Source: a bacterium
GTDB lineage: Bacteria; Myxococcota_A; Bradymonadia; UBA7976; UBA1532
Length of the DNA: 64,000 bases
Reading direction: 5' to 3'
Assembly (NCBI GenBank): GCA_030426085.1
Contig: JAUHYW010000046.1
Location: 1 to 64,000, forward strand
Shown piece after piece: positions 27,089 to 36,171 of the stretch. A program made the position numbers and the translations under genes. Under the pieces are notes generated by a model that searched no databases, was not told where the DNA came from, and saw only the letters and a program-made list of their open reading frames with translations. How positions within the stretch are numbered: position 1 is the first letter of the stretch; every line of letters begins with the position of its first letter.

Positions 27089-27703
27089 ATGAGTGAACCC
27101 GAAACCCCCGAGCGCCCGGCGGAGGGCCCGCCCCGCCGCTGGACGTGGCGCGACGGGCTGATCGCGGCGGTGGTGCTGGCCAACATCGCGCTGCCGCTGT
27201 CGTACTATGTCGGCCGGTCGGACTCGCCGCTCGCCCGCTACGACGAGCGCTTCGCGTGGCGCATGTTCAGCCCGGTGCGCATCGCCCGCTGTCAGGTCGA
27301 CCTGTTCGACGCCGGGCAGGCCCCGGCGCAGAAGATCGGCCTCACCCGCGAGCTGCACGTCGTCTGGATCAACCTGCTCAAGCGGGCCCGGCCGGCGGTG
27401 GTCGACAAGGTGCTCGACAAGTTCTGCGCCGACGGCGGGCCCGACGCCGACATCCGCATCTCGATGATCTGCACCCCGCCCGACTCGTCGACGAAGACCA
27501 TCTGCGACGGGGTGCGCGACCGCGACGGCGATGGCATCCCCGATGCCTATGGCACCAGCCACTACTGCGACGACATGGATCCCGCGGCGTGCTTCGCGAG
27601 CGAATGCGGTGAGCGCTCGGCGGCGGCGTGTTACGCCGAGCTGTGCCGGGCGACGCTGCTCGACCGGGATCGCAACCAGTGCCGCGATCGGGAGGCGATA
27701 TGA
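27089..27703 (+). CDS. single-span protein with calcium-loop-like tail, partner of HTTM protein
   Basis: A 204-residue protein with a basic N-terminus, one membrane helix (about 24-42) and a domain outside the cytoplasm. The C-terminal part has several Cys (CTPPDSSTKTIC, CDDMDPAAC, ECGERS, CYAELC) and a calcium-loop motif DRDGDGIPDAY, as in secreted thrombospondin-3-like repeats. Disulfides are likely, which fits an export location. No named family recognised. Its stop overlaps the ATG of the HTTM gene (ATGA), so the two products are probably partners. Confidence 0.65.
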   Translation: MSEPETPERPAEGPPRRWTWRDGLIAAVVLANIALPLSYYVGRSDSPLARYDERFAWRMFSPVRIARCQVDLFDAGQAPAQKIGLTRELHVVWINLLKRARPAVVDKVLDKFCADGGPDADIRISMICTPPDSSTKTICDGVRDRDGDGIPDAYGTSHYCDDMDPAACFASECGERSAAACYAELCRATLLDRDRNQCRDREAI

Positions 27704-29364
27704 GCGTCGCCGCGCGCTGGCAGGCCTACTGGCACGACTTCGAGACCGAGCGCGGGCGGGTGGTCGCCCTGCGGTTCCTGCTGTTCGGGCTGCTCGCCTT
27801 CGACCTGTGGGGGCTGACCCTGGAGCACGCCAGCCGCTACGGGGCGGGTGGGTTCAACGTGGCCCAGATCGGGCTGCTCGATACGCTGCTGGGGGTGCCG
27901 ACCCCGGCGATCATCGCCGCCGGCTGGCTGGTCGGGGGCTACTTCTGCCTGCGGGCGGCCTTCGGGGTGGCCATCCGGGCGAGCATCATCGGGGCGACGG
28001 TCTGCTACTTCGGGATCTACCTCTGGAGTCAGGCCGACAGCTATCAGCATCACTACCTCGTGGGGCTGCTGCTGACGCTGTCGTGCTTCATCCCCGAGTC
28101 GGTGTGGGCCGCCACTCCGCCGGATCGGGACGCGGTCGAGGCCGATCCGGCGGCGTGGGAACGATGGCACCGGGTGAGGCATTGGGGCCTGCGGCTCATC
28201 TACGTGCAGCTCGCGCTGATGTACTTCTGGACCGGGGTGACCAAGGCCGATCCCACCTGGCTGTCGGGCGCGACGATGGACGCGCTGACCACGACGCCGA
28301 GCGTGCGAGCGGGCATCGCCGGCTTCGAAGAGAGCATGGGCCTCGCCCGGGGCGAGGGCTACGCCTGGGCGGCGACGGCGGTGATGGTCGGCGAGCTGCT
28401 CGCGCCGCTGGCCTTCCTCTTCCGCCGGCTGTGGCTGCCGGGGCTGCTCGTCATCCCCTGGTTCCACGTCGGGGTGGAGATCCTCGAGTTCGACATCGAG
28501 CTGTTCAGCTATTACATGATCGGCCTGGATGTCATCCTGTTGACCCCCGATGGCATCTGGCGCCAGGGGCGCGCGTGGGTGCACGCCCGGCGCCAGCGGC
28601 TGCGCGCGGGGCGTATGGGCCCCCGGCGGTGGCTCACCGCCCGCCCCGAGGCCGGCGGCCCGCGCATGGTCATCGCGCTGGTGACCGCGGCGGTGTGCGG
28701 CTACGGGGCGTCGACCATCCCGGTCGAAGGCAGCGAGATGCTGGGCGGGCTCATCGGCGGCTTCACCCTGCTGGCGCTGTGGCCGGCGCCGATCATCGCG
28801 CCCCGCTTCCCGGTGTATTCGGCGGTGATGCAGGTGCTCATCGTGCTGACGATGAGCGGGTCGGTGATGCACTTCGAGTCGCTGTACGACATGTACCGCC
28901 TGTGGGGCGGCGATCTGCGGCGGCGGGGCGACATCGAGGGCGCGGCCGAGAAGTACGCCATCGCCAACGCGGCGATGCCCGGCAAGCCGGCCCGGCGCTA
29001 TCAGCAGGCGCAGCTCTTCGAGCGCCTGGGGCGCTTCGACGAGGCGGTCCCGCTGTACGAGGCGTCGATGCAGGTGCACCGGGACGCGGTCGAGCGGCTG
29101 ACGACGGCCACCCACCGTGATCCGACCGACGCGGCGCTGTTCTTCGAGCTGGGTGAGGATCAGCTGCGGCTGGCCGATCGCTGTCAGGCGCTGGTCCGGG
29201 TGCGGCAGCGCACCGGGGGCGACGTCGAAGAGATGCACACCTGCCGGCGCACGGCGCTGCTCGGCGCGCGGGAGTCGGCCGACAAGGGGCTGGCGCTCGA
29301 GCCCCGCAACCGCGACGGCTTCAAGCTGCGGCGGCAGATCCAGCGCGAGACCCGGGGGCGATGA
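27700..29364 (+). CDS. HTTM (vitamin K-dependent gamma-carboxylase-like) membrane protein
   Basis: A 554-residue integral membrane protein. It has about nine hydrophobic segments, with the HTTM-type early region (ALRFLLFGLLAFDLW, LTLSCFIP) and the RLIYVQLALMYFWTGVTKA motif typical of HTTM domains, which are related to gamma-glutamyl carboxylase. The last 130 residues are soluble and TPR-like (EKYAIANAAMPGKPARRY, RFDEAVPLYEA). Whether it is a carboxylase is not established. The ATG at 27700 has GGAGG four bases upstream and overlaps the previous gene; its own stop overlaps the phosphoesterase start, making a three-gene operon. Confidence 0.8.
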   Translation: MSVAARWQAYWHDFETERGRVVALRFLLFGLLAFDLWGLTLEHASRYGAGGFNVAQIGLLDTLLGVPTPAIIAAGWLVGGYFCLRAAFGVAIRASIIGATVCYFGIYLWSQADSYQHHYLVGLLLTLSCFIPESVWAATPPDRDAVEADPAAWERWHRVRHWGLRLIYVQLALMYFWTGVTKADPTWLSGATMDALTTTPSVRAGIAGFEESMGLARGEGYAWAATAVMVGELLAPLAFLFRRLWLPGLLVIPWFHVGVEILEFDIELFSYYMIGLDVILLTPDGIWRQGRAWVHARRQRLRAGRMGPRRWLTARPEAGGPRMVIALVTAAVCGYGASTIPVEGSEMLGGLIGGFTLLALWPAPIIAPRFPVYSAVMQVLIVLTMSGSVMHFESLYDMYRLWGGDLRRRGDIEGAAEKYAIANAAMPGKPARRYQQAQLFERLGRFDEAVPLYEASMQVHRDAVERLTTATHRDPTDAALFFELGEDQLRLADRCQALVRVRQRTGGDVEEMHTCRRTALLGARESADKGLALEPRNRDGFKLRRQIQRETRGR

Positions 29365-30119
29365 CCCGCCCGACCTACTTCATCAGCGATCTGCACGTCG
29401 CCGATCCGACCCGCCCGGGCACCGCCCGGCTCTTCGAGTGGCTGACCGAGCGCCGGGGCGAGGCCGAGGCGCTGTACCTCGTGGGGGACGCCTTCGACTT
29501 CTGGCTGGGTTATCGGGCGTCGATGTTCGCGGCGGCCTTCCCCCTGCTGCACCGGCTGGTCGAGCTGGTCGAGCACGGCACCCGGGTGGTGTGGATGACC
29601 GGCAACCACGATCCCGATCCGGGGCCGGTGCTGCCCGCCCTGGGCATCGACGTGCGCGACGGGCCCCATGCCATCGAGTTGGATGGCACCCCGGTATGGC
29701 TCGATCACGGTGATCTCGTCGACCCCCGCGGCTGGCATCACCGCCTGATGTGCCGCACGGTCCGCAGCCCGGTGGCCCGGTGGATTGCCCGCCGGTTCCA
29801 CCCCGACTTCGCCTGGCGCATGTCGCGGCTGTACGCCGCCGGCAAGTCCCACCACTACGGCGAGCCGCTGCCGGCGGGGCTGCTCGACGACTGGCTGCCG
29901 CAGCGGGCGGCGGCGGGGGCCGAGGTCGTGATCATCGGGCACTATCATCGGGCGGTGCATCACGTCGGCCCCCAGGCGCGCCTGTTCGCCCTGGGCGACT
30001 GGGTCGAGCAGCGCACGTTCCTGCGCTACGACGGGGCCTTCACCCTGCTGCGCGATCGGGGCCCGGGGGCGCCGCCCGAGGTCCTGCCGCCGGGCGATCA
30101 CGGGCCGCCGAAGCGCTGA
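29361..30119 (+). CDS. LpxH-like UDP-2,3-diacylglucosamine pyrophosphatase family phosphoesterase
   Basis: A 252-residue calcineurin-like metallophosphoesterase with the full LpxH-type motif set: ISDLHV near the start, GDAFDFW (about 42-48), GNHDP, LDHGD, and GHYHRAVHH near residue 196. LpxH makes lipid X during lipid A assembly at the inner face of the inner membrane. Length fits LpxH/LpxH2, though paralogues with other substrates share these motifs, so I keep the call at family level. The ATG overlaps the HTTM stop (ATGA). Confidence 0.82.
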   Translation: MTRPTYFISDLHVADPTRPGTARLFEWLTERRGEAEALYLVGDAFDFWLGYRASMFAAAFPLLHRLVELVEHGTRVVWMTGNHDPDPGPVLPALGIDVRDGPHAIELDGTPVWLDHGDLVDPRGWHHRLMCRTVRSPVARWIARRFHPDFAWRMSRLYAAGKSHHYGEPLPAGLLDDWLPQRAAAGAEVVIIGHYHRAVHHVGPQARLFALGDWVEQRTFLRYDGAFTLLRDRGPGAPPEVLPPGDHGPPKR

Positions 30120-30182
30120 TGGGATCGGGTCGGCGGGTTCGGTTATCCTCTCGCGACGCCGCCTGTCATCGAGGGAGCCCGC

Positions 30183-32009
30183 ATGTCGTTTCGTCCGCTC
30201 GTGCTGATCTGTCCCCTGGCCCTGCTGGCCGTCGCCTGCGACGACGACGACGCCCCGCCCGACTCGGCGGACGCCGTCGCGATGCAGGGTCCCGAAGCCG
30301 ACGGGGGCGTGCCCGACCCGCCGTGCGTGCCAACGCTCGATCCATGGGACACCTTCATCCGGCCCCGGATCGAGGTGTGGTGCGGCGAGTGCCACGGCGA
30401 GCCGCCCCAGTTCGGCGCGCCGTACGGGCTGCTGGACTACGACGCCCTGGTCGACGGGGCGATCGGCGAGCGCCGGGTGGACCAGCTGGTGCGCGCGCTG
30501 CGGGCGGGCACGATGCCGCCGCCGGCCCAGCCCCAGCCGCCGGGCGCCGATCGGGCCGCGTTGCTCGAGTGGGCGACCTGCGGAGCCAACGCCGGCGCGC
30601 CGGACGACGAGCCGGTGCCCGGCGGGTTCGACGTCGATCGGCCGCTGCTCGACGCGCCCGACGTGCCGCCGGTGGACACCGACTTCTTCGAGCTGCGGGC
30701 GGACGCCTTCGCGGTGGCCCCCGGCGAGCGGGATCGCTACGAGTGCTTCACGTTCGCCGCGCCGGTGGACGAGCCGCGCCTCATCCGGCGGGTGGAGACC
30801 ATCGTCGACGACACCCGGGTGCTGCATCACACGGTGCTCATCCCGGGCGGCGAGGGGCGCGAGGCGGGCGAGAGCGGGCCGTGCCAGAACGACAACGCGC
30901 TGGACCTCATCTACGCCTGGGCCCCGGGTCAGGGGCCGCTGCACTTCCCCGAGGGCGGCATCCGGGTCGAGCCGGGGGAGCGCCTGACGCTTCAGATCCA
31001 CTACAACAACGCCGCGGGGCACGCCGACGTGGCCGACTCGAGCGGGGTCCGGATCCACCACGGGCCGGTGACCCCCGACGCCCCGATCTACGACATGCTG
31101 GCGTTCGGTCCCCTGGGCTTCTCGGTCCCGGCGCGCAGCGTGGGTCAGGTGACGGGCTACTGCGTGCTGCCCCAGGACACCACCGTCTTCGCCAGCTTCC
31201 CCCACATGCACGAGGCGGGGGTGGCGTTCGAGCAGACCATCGAGCGGGCCGACGGCGCGATCGAGCCGTTCATCGACCTCCAGGGCTGGAGCTTCGACAG
31301 CCAGTACCTCTACTCGACCCCCATCGAATTGCGGGCAGGCGATCTGGTGACGACGACCTGCACCTACCGCAACCTCGGCGACGGCACGCTGCGCTCGGGC
31401 ACGGCGACATCGGACGAGATGTGCTTCAACTTCGCCTACGTCACCCCGCCGCTCGCCGGGCGCTACTGCAACCGGTCGGAGGTGCACGAGCCGGCGCCGT
31501 ATACCCCGGGGCAGTGCGCGCCGGTCGAGGCGGTGGACTTCGAGCCCCCTCGCATCAGCGGGGCCTTCGTGCAGGGCGAGCCGCCGCCGATGAGCGGCGG
31601 GCGGTGGCCGGCGGGTGAACGCCTCGAGCTGTCCGAGCTGACGCTGGTGCTGACCGACTTCGACCTGGGCTTCGCGGTGGTCGACCCCGACGCGAGCCAG
31701 GTGTCGGGCATGGGCCAGGTGTGGGTCGAGGCCGACCGGCTGGTGCTCGACGCGATGCTCGAGTTCTACCTGACCGACGGGCTGCTGGCCTTCGACGACG
31801 TGGTCTCGCTGTCGGTGGGCGGCGTCGTGGGCGAGGTGGACGAGGTCGCGGGCGTGGCGCAGTTCACCGGGGAGTGTGGCGATCTGGCAGGCTCGACGGT
31901 CGATCTGGAGTACGCCGGCGACGCCGACGGCGGCCTGTCGGTGGTCGTGCGCAGCGACCGGGGCCTCGATCTGGCGATCGTCCTGCGCTTCACCCCGGCG
32001 ACCGACTGA
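30183..32009 (+). CDS. lipoprotein with haem-c site and copper type II monooxygenase-like domain
   Basis: A 608-residue lipoprotein precursor; lipobox LAVAC puts lipidated Cys at residue 19. After an acidic linker, a short cytochrome-c-like part carries one haem motif CGECH (67-71). The main body resembles the two-domain peptidylglycine/dopamine copper monooxygenases: HHTVLIPG with His215-His216, the LHFPEGGIRVEPG and IHYNN strands, HMH at 341-343, and a later TSDEMCFNF segment giving the Met ligand region. The final 130 residues form a separate beta-rich domain. Such enzymes hydroxylate C-H bonds using two copper sites; a fused haem could feed electrons. A -10-like TATCCT lies 34 bp upstream at 30144-30149. 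Confidence 0.75.
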   Translation: MSFRPLVLICPLALLAVACDDDDAPPDSADAVAMQGPEADGGVPDPPCVPTLDPWDTFIRPRIEVWCGECHGEPPQFGAPYGLLDYDALVDGAIGERRVDQLVRALRAGTMPPPAQPQPPGADRAALLEWATCGANAGAPDDEPVPGGFDVDRPLLDAPDVPPVDTDFFELRADAFAVAPGERDRYECFTFAAPVDEPRLIRRVETIVDDTRVLHHTVLIPGGEGREAGESGPCQNDNALDLIYAWAPGQGPLHFPEGGIRVEPGERLTLQIHYNNAAGHADVADSSGVRIHHGPVTPDAPIYDMLAFGPLGFSVPARSVGQVTGYCVLPQDTTVFASFPHMHEAGVAFEQTIERADGAIEPFIDLQGWSFDSQYLYSTPIELRAGDLVTTTCTYRNLGDGTLRSGTATSDEMCFNFAYVTPPLAGRYCNRSEVHEPAPYTPGQCAPVEAVDFEPPRISGAFVQGEPPPMSGGRWPAGERLELSELTLVLTDFDLGFAVVDPDASQVSGMGQVWVEADRLVLDAMLEFYLTDGLLAFDDVVSLSVGGVVGEVDEVAGVAQFTGECGDLAGSTVDLEYAGDADGGLSVVVRSDRGLDLAIVLRFTPATD

Positions 32010-32018
32010 CGGGCCGGC

Positions 32019-32609
32019 TCAGCGGGTGCCGAGCTGCACCACCGCCGGCAGTCGCCGGGCGCGGGACTTGATCGCGCCCTCGGCGTCGAGCACCAGCCGC
32101 ATCTCGGTCTCGCCCTTCGACCCCACGATCTCGTACTGGTCTACGGCCGGGCCCTTCTTGTGCTCGATGCGCTTCACCTGCATGTCGCCCAGGCCGTCGG
32201 CGGTGGCCTTGACCTTCGGCGGCACCGCCTCGGGCGCCAGCTCGAGTTCGGTGTAGCGCAGGGCCTTGTCGACCGTCGCGCTCAGCTCGGCCTTGCGGCC
32301 GTCGATGGTGCGGGTGACCTCGTAGGCCTGCGTGCCGTCGGCGTACTGCTCGATCTCGTACTCCCGATCCTCACCCGCGCCGAGTTTCTCGTCGGCCATG
32401 GTGTGCACCCAGGCCGGGATGGCGTCGCGGGTCACGTAGGCCACGACCTTCTCGATGGCCCCGTCGGGGGCGACGTAGAGCTTGGCCCGCTCGGCGTGCG
32501 GGCTCTGCAGCGCGTCGACGACGAAGCCCGGCAGGGCCGCCGGGCGGGGTTCGGGGGCGCCGGCGCAGCCGACGAGCGTGAGCAGCGACAGGGTGAGCAG
32601 GGTGCGCAT
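32019..32609 (-). CDS. hypothetical lipoprotein
   Basis: A 196-residue precursor with signal peptide and lipobox LVGCAG (Cys at residue 15). The mature protein alternates charged strand-like segments (VVAYVTRDAIPAWVH, REYEIEQYADGTQAYEV, TEMRLVLDAEGAIKS), suggesting one small beta-rich domain similar to PepSY-like folds, but I do not assign a family. GAGGAGA precedes the ATG at 32609 with good spacing. It converges on the copper-enzyme gene, leaving only 9 bp between stops, and is divergent from the NarL-type two-component genes. Confidence 0.7.
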   Translation of the reverse strand: MRTLLTLSLLTLVGCAGAPEPRPAALPGFVVDALQSPHAERAKLYVAPDGAIEKVVAYVTRDAIPAWVHTMADEKLGAGEDREYEIEQYADGTQAYEVTRTIDGRKAELSATVDKALRYTELELAPEAVPPKVKATADGLGDMQVKRIEHKKGPAVDQYEIVGSKGETEMRLVLDAEGAIKSRARRLPAVVQLGTR

Positions 32610-32916
32610 GGGGTCTCCTCGGGGCAGTGGGACGGCTCGACTGTATCTCAACCGGTAGATATACGGGCATCAAAAGCGCGCGCGGACCCGGCGCGCCGCC
32701 GCCGCGCGCCCGAAAGTCGTCCGAGGCCCGCATGACGGACTTCGAATGCAACGGGGGCTGATACAACTCTGCCCGGCGGCCCGACCCGCGCGCGAGCCGG
32801 TGCCAGCGCCCGGCCGCCGCCGCCGGCAGCTCTCGATGGCCTCCGCCGCGCGCCCGCCCCGGCGCGAGCCGATAGGGGCCGACCGGAGCGCCGCATCGGC
32901 ACCGGAGGAGAGGGAC
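32610..32916. other. 307-bp divergent intergenic region with A/T-rich inverted repeat
   Basis: No gene found in this gap. It contains a local A/T-rich stretch with the inverted repeat TATCT (32644-32648) and AGATA (32657-32661), an 8-bp spacer apart. On the minus strand TACAGT (32645-32640) is a possible -10 for the lipoprotein gene, 31 bp from its start. On the plus strand TAGATA (32656-32661) could be a -10 for the kinase operon, which would leave a leader of about 250 bases. The right part is featureless GC-rich sequence ending in the kinase ribosome site. Confidence 0.35.
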
Positions 32917-34269
32917 ATGATCGACCGATCGGCGATGGCGGGGCTCATCCGCCGATTCACCCATGGGCGACCGGTGCCGGCCGACGCCCAGCGGGCCTTC
33001 GAAGCCCACTGTGACGACCTCATGGGCCGGGCCTCGCCGTGGCTGCTGACGTTCTTCCTGGCCGTGGTCGTGCTGTGGTGGCCCACCGACCCCCTCATCT
33101 ACGCCGGCCAGCCCGACGCCCAGCGGGTCATGGGGCTGATCCGGGGCCTGCTCGTGGTCATGCACCTCTTCTGGCTGACCGTCGGCCGCCGGGCGCTGCG
33201 GGCCCACCCGGCGCGGTACGGGGTGCTCCTCTCGGTCGGCGAGGCGTGGATGGTCGGCGCCCTCGGCGGGCAGGCGGGCAGCTTCGAGTCACCCTGGCCG
33301 TACTTCCTCTTCATCTGGCCCCTCGTCTCGGTCTGTCTCGCCCGCCCGTTCTGGCATCGGCTGGTCGGATCGCTCGCCCTCGGCCTGGGCAGCCTCACCG
33401 TCTTCGCCCTCTCGGCCGGCGTGCCCCTCACCCACCCGTACCTGCCCCCGGCGTTCAGCTACATGCTCTTCTGCTGCGTCTTCTGCGCCCTCGTCGGCCA
33501 CGCCACCTGGATCCTGCTGCGGGAGACGTTCATCCAGAAGCGGCTGATCGAGTCCCAGCGACGACGCCTCGACAACCACCGACGCGAGTTGGAGGGGACC
33601 GTCGCCGAGCAGACCCGGGACTTGCAGATGCTGAGCCAGCGGCTGGAGTTCCTCCGGGAAGAGGAGCGGGGGTGGATGGCCCGCGAGCTGCACGACGCCC
33701 TGGGCCAGGAGCTGACCGGCGCCCGCTACGCCATCGATCTGGTGCGCATGCGGCTGGCGGGCGCCAGCGCCCGGGTCGACGGGGCGCTGGCCGACATCCA
33801 CCGCCGGCTGGGGCTGGCCCACGAGAGCGTGCGCGGCATCCTGCGTCGGCTGAGGCCGCGGATCCTCGACGAGCTGGGCCTGGCCGCGGCGGTGTCGTGG
33901 CTCAGCGAAGACACCGCCGCCCGCTCGGGGCTGGCGATCGAGTTCGGCGCGGCGCCGCCCGACGCCCGGCTGCCGCCGCCCCTCGAGACGGCGCTGTATC
34001 GGGTCACCCAGGAGGCGCTGAGCAACGTGCTGCATCACGCCGCCGCCGAGCGGGTCCAGGTGGCGCTGGAGGTGCTCGGCGGGCGATGCACCCTGACCGT
34101 GCAGGACGATGGCGTCGGCTTCGAGGCCAACGGCGCCGCGACCTCGTCCGGCGCCGGGTGCATCGGCATCCGGGAGCGTATCCAGGCGCTGGGTGGTCGG
34201 GCCGGGTGGTCGAGCCCGCCGACCGGAGGCACCGTCCTGCGGGTCGAGCTGCCGCTGGAGGGCGCATGA
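32917..34269 (+). CDS. NarL-type sensor histidine kinase
   Basis: A 450-residue membrane kinase. Five or six transmembrane helices occupy roughly residues 38-210, with little loop outside the membrane, so it senses within or near the membrane. A coiled segment (RRRLDNHRRELEGTVAEQ) leads to the HisKA_3 dimerisation helix with phosphoacceptor His259 in ARELHDALGQE. The HATPase follows: TQEALSNVLHH (N box) and DDGVGFE (G1), then GIGIRERI. Start ATG at 32917 follows GGAGGAG. Its stop overlaps the response regulator start. The pair is convergent with, and overlaps, the last gene of the aminoketone cluster, which may or may not be its target. Confidence 0.88.
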   Translation: MIDRSAMAGLIRRFTHGRPVPADAQRAFEAHCDDLMGRASPWLLTFFLAVVVLWWPTDPLIYAGQPDAQRVMGLIRGLLVVMHLFWLTVGRRALRAHPARYGVLLSVGEAWMVGALGGQAGSFESPWPYFLFIWPLVSVCLARPFWHRLVGSLALGLGSLTVFALSAGVPLTHPYLPPAFSYMLFCCVFCALVGHATWILLRETFIQKRLIESQRRRLDNHRRELEGTVAEQTRDLQMLSQRLEFLREEERGWMARELHDALGQELTGARYAIDLVRMRLAGASARVDGALADIHRRLGLAHESVRGILRRLRPRILDELGLAAAVSWLSEDTAARSGLAIEFGAAPPDARLPPPLETALYRVTQEALSNVLHHAAAERVQVALEVLGGRCTLTVQDDGVGFEANGAATSSGAGCIGIRERIQALGGRAGWSSPPTGGTVLRVELPLEGA

Positions 34270-34895
34270 TCGACGTCTTCCTGGCCGACGACCACGAGAT
34301 CCTGCGCGCCGGCCTCGCGGCGCTGCTCGACGCCCACCCCGACCTGCGGGTCGTGGGTCAGGCCAGCACCGGCGCCGAGACGCTCACCGGGCTGGCCCAC
34401 GCCCGGGCCGACGTCCTGGTCCTCGACCTGTCGCTGCCCGATGTCATGGGCCTCGAGATGCTGGGGAAGGTCAAGGCGGCCCACCCCGGGCTGCCCATCG
34501 TCATCCTCACGATGTACCCCGAGGATCAGCTCGCGCTGACGATGGTCCGGGCCGGAGCGGCGGCCTACCTCAACAAGTCGCGCCCCTCGTCCGAGGTGCT
34601 GACGGCCATCGTCCGGGTCGCCGCGGGCAAGCGCTACCTCACCGACACGCTGCTGGAGTTCGTCCTCGATCCGGCCACCGACGGCGCCGCCCCGCCCCAC
34701 ACCCGGCTCAGCGCCCGCGAGCATCAGGCGTTCATGCTGCTCATCGGCGGCCGCACCGTGTCCGAGGCGGCCATCACGATGGACGTCAGCCCCAGCACGG
34801 CGAGCACCTACGTCAGCAAGATCAAGCAGAAGCTGGGGGTGGAGTCGGTGGGCGGGATCATCCGCTACGCCCATCGGGTGGGCCTGCTGGGCTGA
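34266..34895 (+). CDS. NarL/LuxR-type response regulator
   Basis: A 209-residue regulator coupled (ATGA) to the kinase. The receiver domain has acidic pair ADDHE, phosphoacceptor Asp54 in LVLDLSLPD, Thr in LTMYP, and Lys in LNKSR. The C-terminal LuxR-type helix-turn-helix is recognisable (LSAREHQAFMLLIGGRTVSEAA, STASTYVSKIKQKLGV), though it departs from consensus at the start. DNA target unknown. The last 38 bases overlap, tail to tail, the oppositely oriented oxoamine synthase gene, so the two messages can pair at their 3' ends. Confidence 0.9.
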   Translation: MIDVFLADDHEILRAGLAALLDAHPDLRVVGQASTGAETLTGLAHARADVLVLDLSLPDVMGLEMLGKVKAAHPGLPIVILTMYPEDQLALTMVRAGAAAYLNKSRPSSEVLTAIVRVAAGKRYLTDTLLEFVLDPATDGAAPPHTRLSAREHQAFMLLIGGRTVSEAAITMDVSPSTASTYVSKIKQKLGVESVGGIIRYAHRVGLLG

Positions 34896-36171
34896 GGGAA
34901 GCGGCCGCGCTATCGACCGCCGCGAACGCCTGCTCGATGATCGCGAGCGCCTCGTCCAGATCGGCCCGGGTGTGGGCCGCGGTCACGCACGCCCGGAAGC
35001 GCAGCCCGTCCACCGGCACCGAGGGGTAGTCGAACGGCACGATGAAGAGCCCCCGCGCCCGCAGAGCGTCGGCGAGGCGGTAGAGGCGGCTGCGATCGGC
35101 GCCCACCACGATGGGGACCACGTGGGTGTTCGAATCTCCGGTGTCGATGCCCCGCCGGTTCAGCCCGGCGCGGAAGTACGCCGCGTTGTCCGCCAGCCGC
35201 CGCGCGAGACCCGGATCGGCCTGCACCACGTCCAGCGCGGCCAGGTGAGCGGCGACCATGCACGTCGGCAGGGCGCAGCTGAAGCCATAGCTGTCGGCGT
35301 AGTGGCACAGGTAGTCGATGGTCGCGGCCGGGCCGCTGACGAAGCCGCCCATGCCACCGAATGCCTTCGAGAAGGTGCCATAGTACAGCGCGACCTCATC
35401 GCTCATGCCATGGTGCTCGGTCACCCCGCCCCCGGCCGCGCCGCAGGCGAGCACCGAGTGGGCCTCGTCGACGATGAGGCCCACGCCGTGGGCCGCGCAG
35501 ACCGGCGCCAGCCGCGGCAGATCGGCCATGTCGCCGTCGAGGGAGTAGACGCCCTCGACCATCACCACCCGCCGGGCGCCGGCCGTCTCGGTCAGCGCCC
35601 GGTCGAGGGCGTCGGGGTCGTTGTGGGCGAAGAACCTGAGCCGGGCTCCGGCCAGCCGCACCCCGTCGATGACGCTCAGGTGGATGCGGGCGTCGACGAC
35701 GGCCACGTCGCCCTTGCGCAGCAGCCCCGCGGTCAGCCCCAGCACGCCGGCGTAGCCGCTGTTGAAGAGCATCGTGCGCTCCCGACCGAGCAGCCGCGAC
35801 AGGCGCCGCTCGAGCGCGTCGTGCAGACCGGTCCGGCCGGAGATCATCGGCGAGCCGCACGCCCCGACGCCGTAGCGTTCGAGGGCGCGGGCCGCCGCCT
35901 CGACCACCGCGGGGTGCCGGGCCAGCCCCAGGTAGTTGTAGGCGCTGAGGTTGATCACCGAGCGCCGGCCGGCCCCGTCGATGAGCCTGCCCCGCGGCTC
36001 GGGCGGGCCGTCCATGGCCTGCTGGTAGTGCCCGGCGGCGCCGGCGGTCAGCGCCCGCCATCGAGTGAACTCGGGGTCGATCTCGAGCGGGTCGTCGGTG
36101 AAGCTGGTCGCGAAGTCGGCGAGGCTGTAGCGGGCCGCGGCCCGGGTCGCCGGATCATCCCAGGCGCTCAT
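34858..36171 (-). CDS. alpha-oxoamine synthase (PLP), stand-alone copy
   Basis: A 437-residue PLP enzyme of the family of 8-amino-7-oxononanoate synthase, serine palmitoyltransferase and CqsA. These condense an acyl thioester with an amino acid, losing CO2, to give an alpha-aminoketone. Visible motifs: NYLGLARHP, GACGSPMISG, DEAHS (235-239) and TFSKAFG with PLP-binding Lys269. A 50-residue N-terminal extension precedes the core. It is the last gene of the minus-strand cluster, overlapping the upstream reductase (ATGA), and is a paralogue of the ACP-fused synthase at 37297-38922. Inference: it off-loads the finished chain from an ACP. Confidence 0.87.
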   Translation of the reverse strand: MSAWDDPATRAAARYSLADFATSFTDDPLEIDPEFTRWRALTAGAAGHYQQAMDGPPEPRGRLIDGAGRRSVINLSAYNYLGLARHPAVVEAAARALERYGVGACGSPMISGRTGLHDALERRLSRLLGRERTMLFNSGYAGVLGLTAGLLRKGDVAVVDARIHLSVIDGVRLAGARLRFFAHNDPDALDRALTETAGARRVVMVEGVYSLDGDMADLPRLAPVCAAHGVGLIVDEAHSVLACGAAGGGVTEHHGMSDEVALYYGTFSKAFGGMGGFVSGPAATIDYLCHYADSYGFSCALPTCMVAAHLAALDVVQADPGLARRLADNAAYFRAGLNRRGIDTGDSNTHVVPIVVGADRSRLYRLADALRARGLFIVPFDYPSVPVDGLRFRACVTAAHTRADLDEALAIIEQAFAAVDSAAASLSPAGPPDGRSG

